Shown here piece by piece: positions 24,437 through 34,292 of a stretch of 64,000 nt of DNA (position 1 is its first letter; every line of letters starts with the position of its first letter). Where the stretch lies: contig JAQTMN010000002.1 in assembly GCA_028714315.1 (NCBI GenBank), positions 32,045-96,044 of the forward strand, read 5' to 3'. The position numbers and the translations under genes were made by a program. Source of the DNA: Sulfuricella sp. (GTDB lineage: Bacteria > Pseudomonadota > Gammaproteobacteria > Burkholderiales > Sulfuricellaceae). Under the pieces are notes generated by a model that was given only the letters and a program-made list of their open reading frames with translations, had not been told where the DNA came from and did not search any database.

Positions 24437-26752
24437 TTATCGTACCGGGTCGGCCGTGCGCAAGGCGTCGGGCGCGCCGGACGCCAGCGGCGTCACGATC
24501 GCGAACTCGGCGCCGTGCTCGGTATTGCGCACTTCGATGCGGCCGTCCATGTTGGTTTCGATGATCATTTTCGACATGTACAGGCCGATACCGGTGCCCT
24601 TTTCCCGCGTGGTGAAGTAGGGGTCGAAGATTTTGTCCAGTATCTCGTCGGCGATGCCGCCACCGTTGTCGCGCACCGTCACGTAGCCGTTATCCCGGTC
24701 GCGGCCGACCACGATTTCCACCTTGCCGCGGGCGATTTTCCGCTCCAGGATCGCGTCCTTGGCGTTGCCCAGCAGGTTCATCACCACTTGCGCGTATTCG
24801 TTGGGGAAGCCCTGTACCGTGGCGTCCCGCTCCACCCGCAGTTCGATGGTGATATGGTTGTTGGTGAATCCCGCATCGGCCACCGAGATCGCGTCCCTGA
24901 CGCTGTCCGCCAGGCTGAACGGGGTCTTCGCCCGATTTGGCGTGAAGAAGTGGCGGAAATCGTCGATGGTGGCGGACATCTTCTGGATCAGCTGCTGGCC
25001 TTTCGCCGCCGACTCGTCCATGTAGGCCCGGTCCAGTTCGTTGTAGGCATGCGCGTCCTGGATGTTGTCAAGCAGCAGGCTGAGCGCGTTGAGCGGCTGG
25101 CGCCACTGGTGCGCGATGTTGCCGATCATCTCTCCCATCGCCGCCAGACGCGACTGGTGGATCAGCATGTGGTCCTTCTCGCGGTTCTTGGCGGCTTCCG
25201 CCCTGACCCGCTGCTCCAGGGTGTCGTTCAGCTGGCGCAGGTCTTCTTCCGCCTGTCTGAGGCCGGAAACATCCTCCAGGATCCAGATCGAGCCCTTGCT
25301 CAGATCGGCCGGGTCGATTGCCTTGCCGCTGAGCAGGCCCCAATACTCGGTGCCATCCTTGCGCCGCTGGCGGCACTCGATATGATAATTTTCACCGTGC
25401 GCCAGCACCGGGTAGCCTTCCCTGCCGACCTTTGCGAAATCGTCCGGGTCGGCATACAGGAACGACGGTTCCTGGCCGGCCAACTCCTCGCGGCTGTAGC
25501 CGGTCATCTCCTCGGTTTTGGGGTTGACCCAGACGAACCGGCGCTCCTTGAGCAGCGCGATGCCGATCACGGTGTTGTCGAGAATGGTTTCGAGCTCGTT
25601 CAGGGTTTCGTTGAGCCGCTCCTGGACCCGCTTCAGCTCGGTGATGTCGAGCGAAAACCCCAGCAGCAGCGGAAACTCGGCGCCCTCCGGGCGTATCATG
25701 GTCTTGCCGGCGAGCATCATCCTGCCCCCGTCCGCGCCGTTCAGGCGCTCTTCGCGCATGGCGAGGCTGTCCGCGGCGCGCACGGCATCGTCGTCCCGGC
25801 GCAGGCGCTCGGCCACCTCGGGCGGAAATGCGTCGTAATCGGTCGTCCCGATCAGGGACGCCTTGGGCTTGCCGACAGTCCTGGCCGTTTCCTCGTTGAC
25901 CAGCACAAAGCGGCCGGAACCGTCCTTGAGGAAAATGTTGATCGGCAGGGTATCCAGAATCAGCGCGGTGAGCGATTGCTGCATGTGGGCCTGCCTCTCG
26001 GCGCGCTCGCGTTCGGCGGTGCGGCGCGCGCTGCTGCGCAAGATCAGGCCGATCGCGCCCATCCCGAACAGCCAGATCGCGCCGTGGGTCAGCCTCATTA
26101 CCCCGATCGCGCCGCTTTCCGCAGCCAGGTAGGGCGCCAGCGGAACATACACGCCGATGCCGCCGCGCACGTCGCCCAGCCGGTAACCTTGCTGCTGGTG
26201 GCATTTGAGGCAACCCTGCTCCACCGTCATGGCGCGGATCATGCGCAGGTGGGGCTTGCCGTCGATGTCGGAGCGCTCCGACACTTCCTTTTCGCCCCGC
26301 TCGAACCGGCGCAGGGCAGCCGTTTCCCATGCGTCCGGCGTGTTGATCGGGTTGAGCGGGCGCAGGCTGGTGATGCGCCCCTTCACCCCAAACCGCTCGG
26401 CGTGCTGCTCCTGCACCTGGCGCAGCATGTAGGCCGGGTTCATCAGGGTCAGCCGCTGGCCGCTGGTGGTTTCCACATCCCGCTCCGGCACCTGGGCAAG
26501 GTAGGGGTTGGGCGCGGTTTCCGCGTTCACCGGCACGTACACGCCGCCGTGGCTGGTGGCCCAGAGGCGGAAAGTCAGGTCCTTGTTCAGGTTGGAAGTG
26601 GCCTCGTTTCGCGCCAGCACCATCGATTCCTGCCGCACGTGGAAAATATTCCACGCCAGGGAGCCGCCGATCAGCAGGCTCCAGGCGATCACGGTCGCCG
26701 CCGCCAGGACGTTGGCGACGGGGATGCGGGCGCCGGCGGCGGCCGGGCTCAT
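24437..26752 (-). CDS. Haem-binding (DUF3365) PAS histidine kinase
   Basis: A 771-residue membrane sensor kinase. Helix 1 (about 13-34), a periplasmic DUF3365/Tll0287-type domain (about 40-210) with a c-type haem site CLKCH (181-185), helix 2 (about 215-240), two PAS domains (about 265-385 and 390-510), a coiled coil, then HisKA (GEMIGNIAHQWRQPLNALS) and HATPase_c (DNGGGIADEILDKIFDPYFT, GTGIGLYMSKMI). A redox or gas signal through the haem is the likely input. The kinase core is closely similar to that of the protein at 28172-30535. The start overlaps the GGDEF gene's stop (ATGA at 26749-26752). Confidence 0.9.
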   Translation of the reverse strand: MSPAAAGARIPVANVLAAATVIAWSLLIGGSLAWNIFHVRQESMVLARNEATSNLNKDLTFRLWATSHGGVYVPVNAETAPNPYLAQVPERDVETTSGQRLTLMNPAYMLRQVQEQHAERFGVKGRITSLRPLNPINTPDAWETAALRRFERGEKEVSERSDIDGKPHLRMIRAMTVEQGCLKCHQQQGYRLGDVRGGIGVYVPLAPYLAAESGAIGVMRLTHGAIWLFGMGAIGLILRSSARRTAERERAERQAHMQQSLTALILDTLPINIFLKDGSGRFVLVNEETARTVGKPKASLIGTTDYDAFPPEVAERLRRDDDAVRAADSLAMREERLNGADGGRMMLAGKTMIRPEGAEFPLLLGFSLDITELKRVQERLNETLNELETILDNTVIGIALLKERRFVWVNPKTEEMTGYSREELAGQEPSFLYADPDDFAKVGREGYPVLAHGENYHIECRQRRKDGTEYWGLLSGKAIDPADLSKGSIWILEDVSGLRQAEEDLRQLNDTLEQRVRAEAAKNREKDHMLIHQSRLAAMGEMIGNIAHQWRQPLNALSLLLDNIQDAHAYNELDRAYMDESAAKGQQLIQKMSATIDDFRHFFTPNRAKTPFSLADSVRDAISVADAGFTNNHITIELRVERDATVQGFPNEYAQVVMNLLGNAKDAILERKIARGKVEIVVGRDRDNGYVTVRDNGGGIADEILDKIFDPYFTTREKGTGIGLYMSKMIIETNMDGRIEVRNTEHGAEFAIVTPLASGAPDALRTADPVR

Positions 26753-28179
26753 GGCCTGTCGCTATCCGGCGATGGCGCGGCTTTTCCGGCGGCTTCCGCA
26801 TCCATGCCGGCGTGGTAAAACTGGTAATTGTTGCGCCCCGCCTCCTTGGCCCGGTACATCGCCACGTCGGCATGCTTCACCAGGGCATTGGCGTTCCTGC
26901 CGTCGTCGGGATAAAAGCTGATGCCGATGCTGGTGCTGACGTTCAGTTCGCGCCCCTCCAGCCGGAACGGGAGCGAAACCGCATGCAGCAGCTTGCGCGC
27001 CACCCGGTCGGCGTCCTCCGCCGCGCCGACTTCCGGCAGCAATATCACGAATTCGTCGCCGCCCAGGCGCGACACGGTGTCGCCCTGGCGCACGCTTTCG
27101 GACAGGCGGACGGCGACTTCCTGCAGCAGCAGATCGCCGACATTGTGCCCCAGCGTATCATTGATCACCTTGAACCGGTCGAGGTCGAGGAACATCACGG
27201 CGGCCTTGCAGCGGTTGCGCTGCGCCTGGATCAGCGCCTGCCCCAGCCGATCGTTGAACAGCGTGCGGTTGGGCAAATCGGTGAGCACGTCGTAATGGGC
27301 GAGATGGCGCACATGCTCTTCCGCCTGCTTGTGCTCGGTGATGTCGGCAAAAATGGCGACATAATGGGTGGTCTCACCCTGGTCGTTCCTTACCGCGTTG
27401 ATGGTCAGCCATTCGGCATAGATCTCGCCATCCTTGCGGCGATTCCAGATTTCCCCGCTCCACTTCCCGGTTTCCCGCAGGCTGATCCACAAGTCGCGGT
27501 AAAAATCGGGCGGATGCTTGCCCGAACTCAGGAGGGCCGGCGTCCGGCCGACCGCTTCGCTCTCGGCGTAGCCGGTGATCTCGCAAAAAGCCCGGTTGAC
27601 GGCCAGGATGCGGTTGTCCGCATCGGTGATGAAAATCGCATCGGACGAAGCCTCGAACACGCTGGATGCCAGCTGCATCTCCAGGTTGGCCTTGACCTCC
27701 CAGGCGCCCTTCTGGATCGCCTGCAGCAACAGGTCGGTCTTGACCGGCTTGATCACGTATTTATCGATGCCCAGGTCGATCGCCTTGAGGAAAAAACCCG
27801 TTTCGTTGAACGCCGTCGTGACGATGACCGGCACGGACCGGTTCTCGGTTTTGATCGCCTCGGCCATGCTCAACCCATCCATCACCGGCATCATGATGTC
27901 CGTCACCACCACCTCGGGCTTGTGCCGGCGCCAGACCGCCAGCCCCTCCGCGCCGTCGGCGGCGGTATAGAGCTTGCCGACGCGCCGCCGCAGGAAGCGC
28001 GACAGCTGTTCGCGGATATCCGCATCGTCCTCGACGTAAAGCACGGAAATGTTTTTCAAATCCGAAATTCCCCGGCCGGCAATCGCTTGTTCACTACCCG
28101 CGTGCGGTAGCAAACCAGTGTCTTTTTGCGGGCTGGCGGCGGCATCCGCCACGGCCTCCTCTTGCGGCGATTTATCCAT
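26749..28179 (-). CDS. Response regulator diguanylate cyclase (REC-PAS-GGDEF)
   Basis: About 476 residues. REC domain at about 45-160 (LYVEDDADIRE, phospho-Asp in VVTDIMMPVMDG, KPVKTD), PAS with PAC at about 170-290 (SSDAIFITDADNRILAVNRA) and GGDEF at about 305-460. The active site reads SRLGGDEFVIL, preceded by an RQGD inhibitory-site motif, so c-di-GMP synthesis with product inhibition is expected. It probably receives phosphate from one or both flanking kinases. ATG 28179 (MDKSPQ) overlaps the upstream kinase stop by eight bases; ATG 28191 is an alternative without a ribosome site. Confidence 0.9.
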   Translation of the reverse strand: MDKSPQEEAVADAAASPQKDTGLLPHAGSEQAIAGRGISDLKNISVLYVEDDADIREQLSRFLRRRVGKLYTAADGAEGLAVWRRHKPEVVVTDIMMPVMDGLSMAEAIKTENRSVPVIVTTAFNETGFFLKAIDLGIDKYVIKPVKTDLLLQAIQKGAWEVKANLEMQLASSVFEASSDAIFITDADNRILAVNRAFCEITGYAESEAVGRTPALLSSGKHPPDFYRDLWISLRETGKWSGEIWNRRKDGEIYAEWLTINAVRNDQGETTHYVAIFADITEHKQAEEHVRHLAHYDVLTDLPNRTLFNDRLGQALIQAQRNRCKAAVMFLDLDRFKVINDTLGHNVGDLLLQEVAVRLSESVRQGDTVSRLGGDEFVILLPEVGAAEDADRVARKLLHAVSLPFRLEGRELNVSTSIGISFYPDDGRNANALVKHADVAMYRAKEAGRNNYQFYHAGMDAEAAGKAAPSPDSDRP

Positions 28180-30535
28180 TTGCAGTCCCATCCATTAAAG
28201 GCGTGGCAATCCTGAATTCCACACCTTCGTCGATATTTCGTACTTCCATCCTGCCGTTCATGCTGGTTTCGATGATCATCTTGGACATGTAAAGCCCGAT
28301 GCCCGTGCCTTTTTCCCGCGTGGTGAAATAGGGGTCGAAAATCTTCTCCATGATCTCGTCCGGTATGCCGCCGCCGTTGTCGCGGATGGCGACATAGGCG
28401 TAATCGTCGTCCCGGTCGATCGTGACTTCCACTTTGCCGTTTTTCACGCCGCGCTCCTGGATCGCCTCCTTGGCGTTGCCCAGCACGTTCAGCACGACTT
28501 GCGCATACTCGTTGGGGAAGCCCATGACGCTGGCGTCCTGCCCGGCTTTGAGCGCGACGGCGATATTGCTGCGTTCGAAGCCGAATTCGACCACCGACAG
28601 CGCATCCTTGACCGCCTTAGCCAGGTCGAAGCGCACTTTCGCCCGGTCGGGCTTGAAGAAATTGCGGAAATCGTCGATGGTGGCGGACATCTTGTCGATC
28701 AATTGCCGGCCCTTGCCAACTGACGCCTCCATGTACTCCTGGTCGAGGTCGTTGTAGGCGTAGGCGTCCTGCATGTTGCCCAGCAGCAGCCCCAGCGCGT
28801 TGAGCGGCTGGCGCCACTGGTGCGCGATGTTGCCGATCATCTCGCCCATCGCCGCCAAGCGCGACTGGCGGATCAGCAGGTGGTCCTTTTCCCGGTTCAG
28901 GGCGACTTCCGCCTTCACCCGCTGCTCCAGGGTTTCGTTGAGGCGCTTCAGCATTTCCTCGACCTGGCGGCGCTCCAGTTCGGCCCCCAGCCATTGCGCC
29001 ATGAGCTGGATGAATTCCCGGTCGGTGGCGGTAAATGGCCTGGGACTCGGCCTGGCGCTGGAAAAATTGAGCGTGCCGTAGATACTGCCGGCGACGGCCA
29101 GGGGAACGCCGATATAGGCCTCCAGCTTGAAATCCAGGTGACAGGGGTGGGATGCCCACTCGCTCGCCCCAGCATGCTCGATCATCAGCGGCCCTCCCTG
29201 CCGCAGCGTATCCCGGCAATAGGTCTGGCCCAGACCGAACACGTCGCCCTGGGCGATGGCACCGGCCGGATCGAGGACATGGGCAACCTCGTAGCGTTCG
29301 CCCTCGATATGGGACACGATCCCGATATTCATCGCGAAATCCTTGCATCCGAGCTCCAGCAGCGCGCGGATCTGGTCCGACAGCTCGGGCTTGCGCACGG
29401 AAATCGTTTCGTAAAACCGGTGCAGCCTGGATTCATACTGCTTGCGCTCGGTAATGTCGTAGAACGCCACCACGCTGCCCGCGACCTCGCCGTTTTTGAG
29501 GACTGGCGCCGACACCAGCGACACGTTGAAGACCGGGCCGCCGCGGCGGACGAACAGGGCGTCCCGCGACCGGTAGGTCTGGCCGGCGAAATTCGCCCGC
29601 CGAATCGGGCAGGAATCCGCCGGGTCGCCATCGGCGTGATAATGCAGCAGCGCGTGGGCGTCCTTGCCGAGAAGCTCCGCCTGCGGCCAGCCGAGCAGGT
29701 TTTCCGCCTCCGGGTTGGCGAATGTGACGCGCCCGTCCCGGTCCAGCATGTAGACACCTTCGCCCATATTGGCGGCGATGTCGCGCAGCTTGCTCTCGCT
29801 TTCCTTGAGGGCTTCCTCACGCTCCCGCTGGAAATCGAGCAATTCCTCGATCCGGTTGGCCATGTCATTGAAGGCATGCGCAGCGCGGCGCATTTCCGGC
29901 GAACCCGCCGGCTTGATCCGCACCGAACGCTCGCCCTGCCCCAGCGCCATACTGGCGTCATTGAGGGTGCGCAGGGGCTTGAGGCCGCCGCGCAACACCA
30001 GCCAGATGCCGACGAAATCCAGCACGATCGCCAGCAGCAGGATCAACAGATACTGAACCAGGCGCGACCAGGCCCGATTGATCGACTCCTGCGCCGTGAT
30101 AACGACCTTGAGCGTGCCGTAATCGTGCCCGCCGACCACCGCCTGCGCCTCCCCGACTTGGTCGGCAAGCCCGGTCCAGGCGACAAACCAGGCCGGCGCC
30201 AGCGGCTGGGCGCTCACATCCCTGCTCTCCAGCACCGTGCCGGCGGTGTCGCGGTAGCGAATACGGGCGACATTGGCGCGCTGCACGAAGTTGTCCAGGG
30301 TCTGCTGGAGCGTGGAAAAATCCCCGATCACGATGATTTCCGCCAGGGATGGCGGCAATACCCGCAGTTCGTCCTGCAGTTGCGCGCGCAAATCCTCCTC
30401 CGCCTGCCGCGCATCCCAGCGCGCCGCGGTATAAAGCATGACGAACCCGGCAATGACCAGCGCGATGCACGCCGTAACCAGCAGGCGCCCTGCAAAAGGA
30501 AGTCGGTTCCAGAATTTCGGGATGAGCCCGGTCAT
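28172..30535 (-). CDS. PAS/GAF membrane histidine kinase
   Basis: A 787-residue sensor kinase. Helix 1 (about 15-38), a ~130-residue periplasmic domain, helix 2 (about 170-190), HAMP (about 195-245), PAS (about 255-375, DRDGRVTFANPEAENLLGW), GAF (about 385-535), coiled coil, HisKA (GEMIGNIAHQWRQPLNALGL) and HATPase_c (DNGGGIPDEIMEKIFDPYFT). The kinase core is a close paralogue of the one at 24437-26752. The gene follows the PhnD-like binding-protein gene at a distance of 68 bp, a pairing seen where a periplasmic binding protein feeds a sensor kinase. Confidence 0.9.
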   Translation of the reverse strand: MTGLIPKFWNRLPFAGRLLVTACIALVIAGFVMLYTAARWDARQAEEDLRAQLQDELRVLPPSLAEIIVIGDFSTLQQTLDNFVQRANVARIRYRDTAGTVLESRDVSAQPLAPAWFVAWTGLADQVGEAQAVVGGHDYGTLKVVITAQESINRAWSRLVQYLLILLLAIVLDFVGIWLVLRGGLKPLRTLNDASMALGQGERSVRIKPAGSPEMRRAAHAFNDMANRIEELLDFQREREEALKESESKLRDIAANMGEGVYMLDRDGRVTFANPEAENLLGWPQAELLGKDAHALLHYHADGDPADSCPIRRANFAGQTYRSRDALFVRRGGPVFNVSLVSAPVLKNGEVAGSVVAFYDITERKQYESRLHRFYETISVRKPELSDQIRALLELGCKDFAMNIGIVSHIEGERYEVAHVLDPAGAIAQGDVFGLGQTYCRDTLRQGGPLMIEHAGASEWASHPCHLDFKLEAYIGVPLAVAGSIYGTLNFSSARPSPRPFTATDREFIQLMAQWLGAELERRQVEEMLKRLNETLEQRVKAEVALNREKDHLLIRQSRLAAMGEMIGNIAHQWRQPLNALGLLLGNMQDAYAYNDLDQEYMEASVGKGRQLIDKMSATIDDFRNFFKPDRAKVRFDLAKAVKDALSVVEFGFERSNIAVALKAGQDASVMGFPNEYAQVVLNVLGNAKEAIQERGVKNGKVEVTIDRDDDYAYVAIRDNGGGIPDEIMEKIFDPYFTTREKGTGIGLYMSKMIIETSMNGRMEVRNIDEGVEFRIATPLMDGTANG

Positions 30536-30565
30536 GCTGTTGTCCGTTTTTAGAGCTGGTAGCTG

Positions 30566-30607
30566 GTAGCTTGTAGCAAAAGCGGGGCGCTGCCAGCTAC
30601 AAGCTAC
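30566..30607. repeat. GTAGCTTGTAGC inverted repeat
   Basis: GTAGCTTGTAGC (30566-30577) and its exact reverse complement (30596-30607) form a 12-bp stem between the phnD-like gene, whose last codons it overlaps, and the kinase gene. The left arm is preceded by a direct repeat of GCTGGTA. It may attenuate transcription between the two genes. Confidence 0.6.
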
Positions 30608-31449
30608 TCAATATCCTTCACCAGCGTGGTGCGATAAAAATCGAGATAGTTCTGATAATCGTTCGGGCCGGCATGCTGGAAGCCGTAGGGAGCCTTCTGC
30701 TGGATGACCTTGGCACTGACCGCGAGAATTTTCGCCCCTTCCGCGTCGATCTCCATTTCCGCCAGCGCTTCCCGCACCAGCCCGGACACTGTGGCCGGCA
30801 CCCTGGGATGGACGGAAATCGGCAGGTTGTGGTATGGCGGAGATTCCCAAATCACCCGGTAGCGCAGGTTCTCCCGCACCGCAAAGTCGCGCATCACCTG
30901 GTTGTTGACGCCGGCGGCCACGACCTTGCCGGCCTTGAGCTGCCCCATGATGCCTTCCTGGTTGCCGCCGAATACGGCGGTGACCTCGATCCCGCGCCGC
31001 AGCAAATGATCCATGGGCAAGGCATAGCCGACGAATGCCGCGCGGGAAGGGAACCCCACCGCCTTGCCCCTGAGATCGGCAACCGATGTTACCGGCGAAT
31101 CCTCCAGCGTAACGATCTGGCCGGTGATCGACTCGGCGGCGGGGCGAAGGATGACGCGGTAACCCTGCGCCGACGTGGCCGGCAGGAAAATGGTGTTGGA
31201 ATAGACGAAATCGTATTCGCCCCTGGCGATGGCAGCATTGGATTCCGGTGCGGTGCGGGTGATTTTCAGTTGCAGGGTGACGCCGGTCTTGCGCGTGACG
31301 TAGTCCAGGATGGGATTCCAGTATTGCGCCGTCAGCACCGCGCTGCGCTGGGACAACACCCCCAGCGAATAAACCTTGCCTTCCGCCGCCGCGTCAACCG
31401 CACCCAATAGCGCCGCCAGCGCCGCCAATACCCGCCCGATCCGCCCCAT
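30604..31449 (-). CDS. PhnD-like periplasmic substrate-binding protein
   Basis: A 281-residue secreted protein: signal peptide (1-22, AAAEG), then a type 2 periplasmic binding fold with YSLGVLSQRSAV, YDFVYSNTIFL, VADLRGKAVGFPSRAAFVGY and VNNQVMRDFA. These match PhnD/phosphite-type binding proteins, but no phnC or phnE transporter is adjacent. Instead it leads an operon of kinases, so it is likely a sensory binding protein. Ligand unknown. GGGGAGA lies six bases before ATG. Confidence 0.82.
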   Translation of the reverse strand: MGRIGRVLAALAALLGAVDAAAEGKVYSLGVLSQRSAVLTAQYWNPILDYVTRKTGVTLQLKITRTAPESNAAIARGEYDFVYSNTIFLPATSAQGYRVILRPAAESITGQIVTLEDSPVTSVADLRGKAVGFPSRAAFVGYALPMDHLLRRGIEVTAVFGGNQEGIMGQLKAGKVVAAGVNNQVMRDFAVRENLRYRVIWESPPYHNLPISVHPRVPATVSGLVREALAEMEIDAEGAKILAVSAKVIQQKAPYGFQHAGPNDYQNYLDFYRTTLVKDIE

Positions 31450-31900
31450 GGTTTTCTCCCCTATTTCCGGCTAAGGGTTTTCCCTAACCACCCTGATGGG
31501 ATTCTCTAATGAAAAGCGGGGAAAGATCAATTGGTTTAAATCAAGATTTGCCAGGAAATTGGCAGGCGGGCGCAAAGGAGGGACGAATCGGACAGGCCCG
31601 GAAACCGAAAACCGAAAACCGGCCGGACATTATCTGCCGCCCGCCAAATCGGCACCGTTCGCAGGGCGGGCTCTGCGCGCCCTGCGCGCGGAACCTTCGC
31701 TGGACCGGCAAGTCCGGGAGCTTGTCGGACTTAAAGAATCGAAGCGCAGAGGGTCAAGCAGGTAAGCCGCGAAGCGGCTGCTCGAAAAATTCGGCTGGAC
31801 GAGGACAGATTTTGCCGCTTTTGCGGGTCAATAGTCATTCTATTGGCAAAAAAAACGGCGAAATATGGACGGCCAGGGGGATTTGCAGCCGATTTCCTTT
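31450..31900. other. Long non-coding upstream region of the sensory operon
   Basis: About 450 bp with no convincing gene. Open frames here give arginine-rich, unrecognisable peptides. Visible features are a direct repeat of CCGAAAA (31605-31620) and a palindrome CAATAG-TCATT-CTATTG (31829-31845) within TTTTGC...GCAAAA. It may hold promoters for the phnD-like operon. Confidence 0.4.
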
Positions 31901-32077
31901 AACCCAGATAATCCATTAGGACGCGAGATGATGGCGAGGCGTTTTGCGGCCAGTTTCGTTGCTTGGGAGGCGTCCCATGGTTGTTCCATAGGCGACGAGC
32001 AAGCGGCGAAAATGGCCGCAAAACGCCCGCCAGCACTCGCGTAGGCCCAAAGGGCCGCCTAATGGATTATCTGGGTT
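31901..32077. repeat. 177-bp palindromic element with 20-bp perfect inverted ends
   Basis: AACCCAGATAATCCATTAGG (31901-31920) is exactly reverse-complemented at 32058-32077. The arms continue as an imperfect palindrome through the interior (for example GGCGTTTTGCGGCCA on the left, and its near-complement on the right), so single strands could fold into one long hairpin. A MITE-like element beside the ppiD stop. Confidence 0.75.
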
Positions 32078-32110
32078 TAAGCCCGACAGGACTCCTAGCC
32101 GTCCCTCCGC

Positions 32111-34024
32111 CTACTGGTGCTCTGCCTTGCCCAGTTTTTCCTTGGCAACACTGATGTCCGCCTTCTGCTTCAGGCTCGCCAGATAAGCCGACGAATATTC
32201 CTGCATCAGCGCCTGGCTCATCTGGCCGGCGTACAATTTCATCTTCGCCGGGTCGATGGCGTCGGCCGCAACGACGTTGCTGACCCTGATCAGGAGGTAG
32301 CCGCCCTTGGGGTTCTCGATGCCGACGTAGGCCGGCAGTTTGCCGACGTCCGCACGGAAAATCTGGTTCAGCACGTCCCGCCCCAGGCTGGACGCGTCTT
32401 GCCGGGTAATCATGATCGGCGCGCCCCACCTCAGGCCGGCCGCCGCGCCGCCTTTTTGCAATGCGGCAAGCGCGTCCTTGCCCTGCTTGACGGCCAGGGC
32501 ATCGGCCTGCTCGCGCAGCATGCGCTTGGACAGTTCCACGTTCAGCTCTTCGAAGGGGCGGTAGCTGGCCGCCTTATATTCCGCCACGCGCGCGGCCACC
32601 AGCGTGTTCGGCGCGACTTCGACCGCCTCGGTGTTGCGCTTGAGCTTGAGCGCCTCGTCAGAGAAAGCCGCCTGCAGCAGCTTGGGATTATTGAGCAGCG
32701 GCGCCACGTCCGTGCCGTTTTTGCCGATCCACGGGCTGGACTGGATTTTGAGCTTCAACGCCTCGGCCGCCGGCTTGAGGCTGTCCGACTGCTCGTACAC
32801 GATATTGCTGAATGTTTCCGCCAGTTCGGCAAATTTCTGCGCCGCCTTCTGCTTCTTCAATTCCTGTTCGATTTCGCCCCGGGCCTCGTTGAGTTCGCGG
32901 TTGCCGCCATGCCGGATCGCGGTCAGCTTGATGATGTGGAAGCCGAAATCAGACTGCACCAGCCCGGATATCTCGCCGCCCTTCAGGGCAAACGCGGCAT
33001 CCTCGAACGGCTTCACCATCGCGCCGCGCGGGAAGAAGCCGAGATCGCCGCCCTTGGCCGCCGAGCCTGGGTCCTGGGAGTTTTTCCGGGCGAGATCCTC
33101 GAATTTTACCGGGCTCTGCCCGATTTCCTTCAGGATCTGTTCCGCCTTGGCGCGCGCAGCGGCTTTCTCGGCGGCGCCCGCACCGGCGGCGACGCCGATC
33201 AGGATGTGGCTCGCCCGGCGCTGCTCCGGCTCCTGGTACTGGGCCCGGTGTTCGTCGTAGTATTTCCTGACCTCCTCGTCGCTGACGGCCATCTGCGGGG
33301 CCAGGTCGCTCACCGACAGCGCGACGTAATCGAGCCGCACCTGTTCCGGGATGCGGAACTCTTCCTTGTGCGTATCGTAGTAGGCGCGAACGTCGGCCGG
33401 ATTGATCCTGATCTGCGCCATGAACTGCTCCGGCAGCAGCATCGCCTGGCTGATTTCCCGCTTCTGCTCGGCCAGCCGCGCCACGGTGTCCTCGATGGTG
33501 CGCGGCATGTTCAGGCCGTAAACCAGGCCCTCGCGCAGTTGCTGGATGAGCAGGTTCTGGCGCAGGCGCGCCTCGAACACGGTCGGCGTCATGTCCTGTG
33601 CGCCCACCATCTTTTCGTAGAGAGCCTGGGAAAACTTCCCGTCCTGCTGAAATTCCGGGATGTCGGCGATAATCGCGGCAAGCAGTAAATCCGGCATATT
33701 GAAGCCGACCCGGTCGGCCTCCGCGGCGAGCAGTCGCTGCTGAACCAGGCCATCCAGAACGGATTGGCGTACTTCGGGGCGGTCGAGCAGGGTGGGGTCG
33801 AACTTGGCGCCCATCATCGCGCGCATCTGACCCTGCTGCTCTTTCAGGGTCCGGTCGAACTCCGGCCTGGTGATCTGCTGGCCATCCACCTTGGCCACGA
33901 CATCGGCTTTGTCGCCATGGCGAATGTAAGAGTCCACCCCCCACAACGCGAAGGGGATCGTAATCAGCGCCAGGATGATCTTGACGATCAGGCCCTGCGC
34001 ACGCTCGCGGATGACTTCCAGCAT
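32111..34024 (-). CDS. ppiD: Periplasmic folding chaperone / peptidyl-prolyl isomerase PpiD
   Basis: A 637-residue inner-membrane-anchored periplasmic chaperone. A single N-terminal helix (about 12-33, [20 protein letters not shown]) is followed by a SurA_N-like domain (about 40-210) and one parvulin PPIC domain (about 265-365, SHILIGV ... [12 protein letters not shown] ... FGFHIIKL), then a helical C-terminal domain. It assists folding of exported outer-membrane and periplasmic proteins. Full length for PpiD. The position beside hupB and lon matches the usual clpP-clpX-lon-hup-ppiD order in proteobacteria. Confidence 0.95.
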   Translation of the reverse strand: MLEVIRERAQGLIVKIILALITIPFALWGVDSYIRHGDKADVVAKVDGQQITRPEFDRTLKEQQGQMRAMMGAKFDPTLLDRPEVRQSVLDGLVQQRLLAAEADRVGFNMPDLLLAAIIADIPEFQQDGKFSQALYEKMVGAQDMTPTVFEARLRQNLLIQQLREGLVYGLNMPRTIEDTVARLAEQKREISQAMLLPEQFMAQIRINPADVRAYYDTHKEEFRIPEQVRLDYVALSVSDLAPQMAVSDEEVRKYYDEHRAQYQEPEQRRASHILIGVAAGAGAAEKAAARAKAEQILKEIGQSPVKFEDLARKNSQDPGSAAKGGDLGFFPRGAMVKPFEDAAFALKGGEISGLVQSDFGFHIIKLTAIRHGGNRELNEARGEIEQELKKQKAAQKFAELAETFSNIVYEQSDSLKPAAEALKLKIQSSPWIGKNGTDVAPLLNNPKLLQAAFSDEALKLKRNTEAVEVAPNTLVAARVAEYKAASYRPFEELNVELSKRMLREQADALAVKQGKDALAALQKGGAAAGLRWGAPIMITRQDASSLGRDVLNQIFRADVGKLPAYVGIENPKGGYLLIRVSNVVAADAIDPAKMKLYAGQMSQALMQEYSSAYLASLKQKADISVAKEKLGKAEHQ

Positions 34025-34072
34025 TTTGCAACCACCGAAATATTCAATGCCCCAAATTCAGCGGGACGGCAC

Positions 34073-34103
34073 AAAAAAAATGGGCGAAACAGCGTTCGCC
34101 CAT
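34073..34103 (-). terminator. Rho-independent terminator after tRNA-Asp
   Basis: On the minus strand, ATGGGCGAA-CGCTGT-TTCGCCCAT is followed by a run of eight Ts. It lies just downstream of the tRNA-Asp 3' end and closes the hupB-tRNA transcript. Confidence 0.8.
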
Positions 34104-34106
34104 GTA

Positions 34107-34183
34107 TGGCGGAGTGGACGGGACTCGAACCCGCGACCCCCGGCGTGACAGGCCGGTATTCTAACCGACTGAACTACCACTCC
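34107..34183 (-). tRNA. tRNA-Asp (GTC)
   Basis: A 77-nt cloverleaf starting GGAGTGGTAGTTCAGTCGGT and ending with an encoded CCA. The anticodon loop reads CCTGTCACG, anticodon GTC. The T-arm GGTTCGAGTCC is intact. Confidence 0.96.
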
Positions 34184-34208
34184 ATAAACCTGAAACCACA
34201 AAACCAAC

Positions 34209-34284
34209 TGGTGGGTGCTGACGGGTTCGAACCGCCGACATTCGCCTTGTAAGGGCGACGCTCTACCAGCTGAGCTAAGCACCC
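34209..34284 (-). tRNA. tRNA-Val (TAC)
   Basis: A 76-nt cloverleaf starting GGGTGCTTAGCTCAGCTGGT with encoded CCA. Anticodon TAC in CCTTACAAG; T-arm GGTTCGAACCC. It lies between hupB and tRNA-Asp on the same strand. Confidence 0.96.
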
Positions 34285-34292
34285 AGAGCCAG

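Noticed and set aside
30604..31449. Phosphonate ABC transporter operon
   Set aside because: Only the binding-protein-like gene is present; neighbours are kinases and a cyclase, with no phnC or phnE.
31509..31919. 136-codon plus-strand open frame before ppiD
   Set aside because: Arg/Ser-rich, no recognisable motif, no good ribosome site, and it runs into the palindromic element at 31901.
31963..32154. 63-codon open frame inside the 177-bp palindromic element
   Set aside because: It lies mostly within an imperfect hairpin repeat and overlaps the ppiD end; coding is unlikely.
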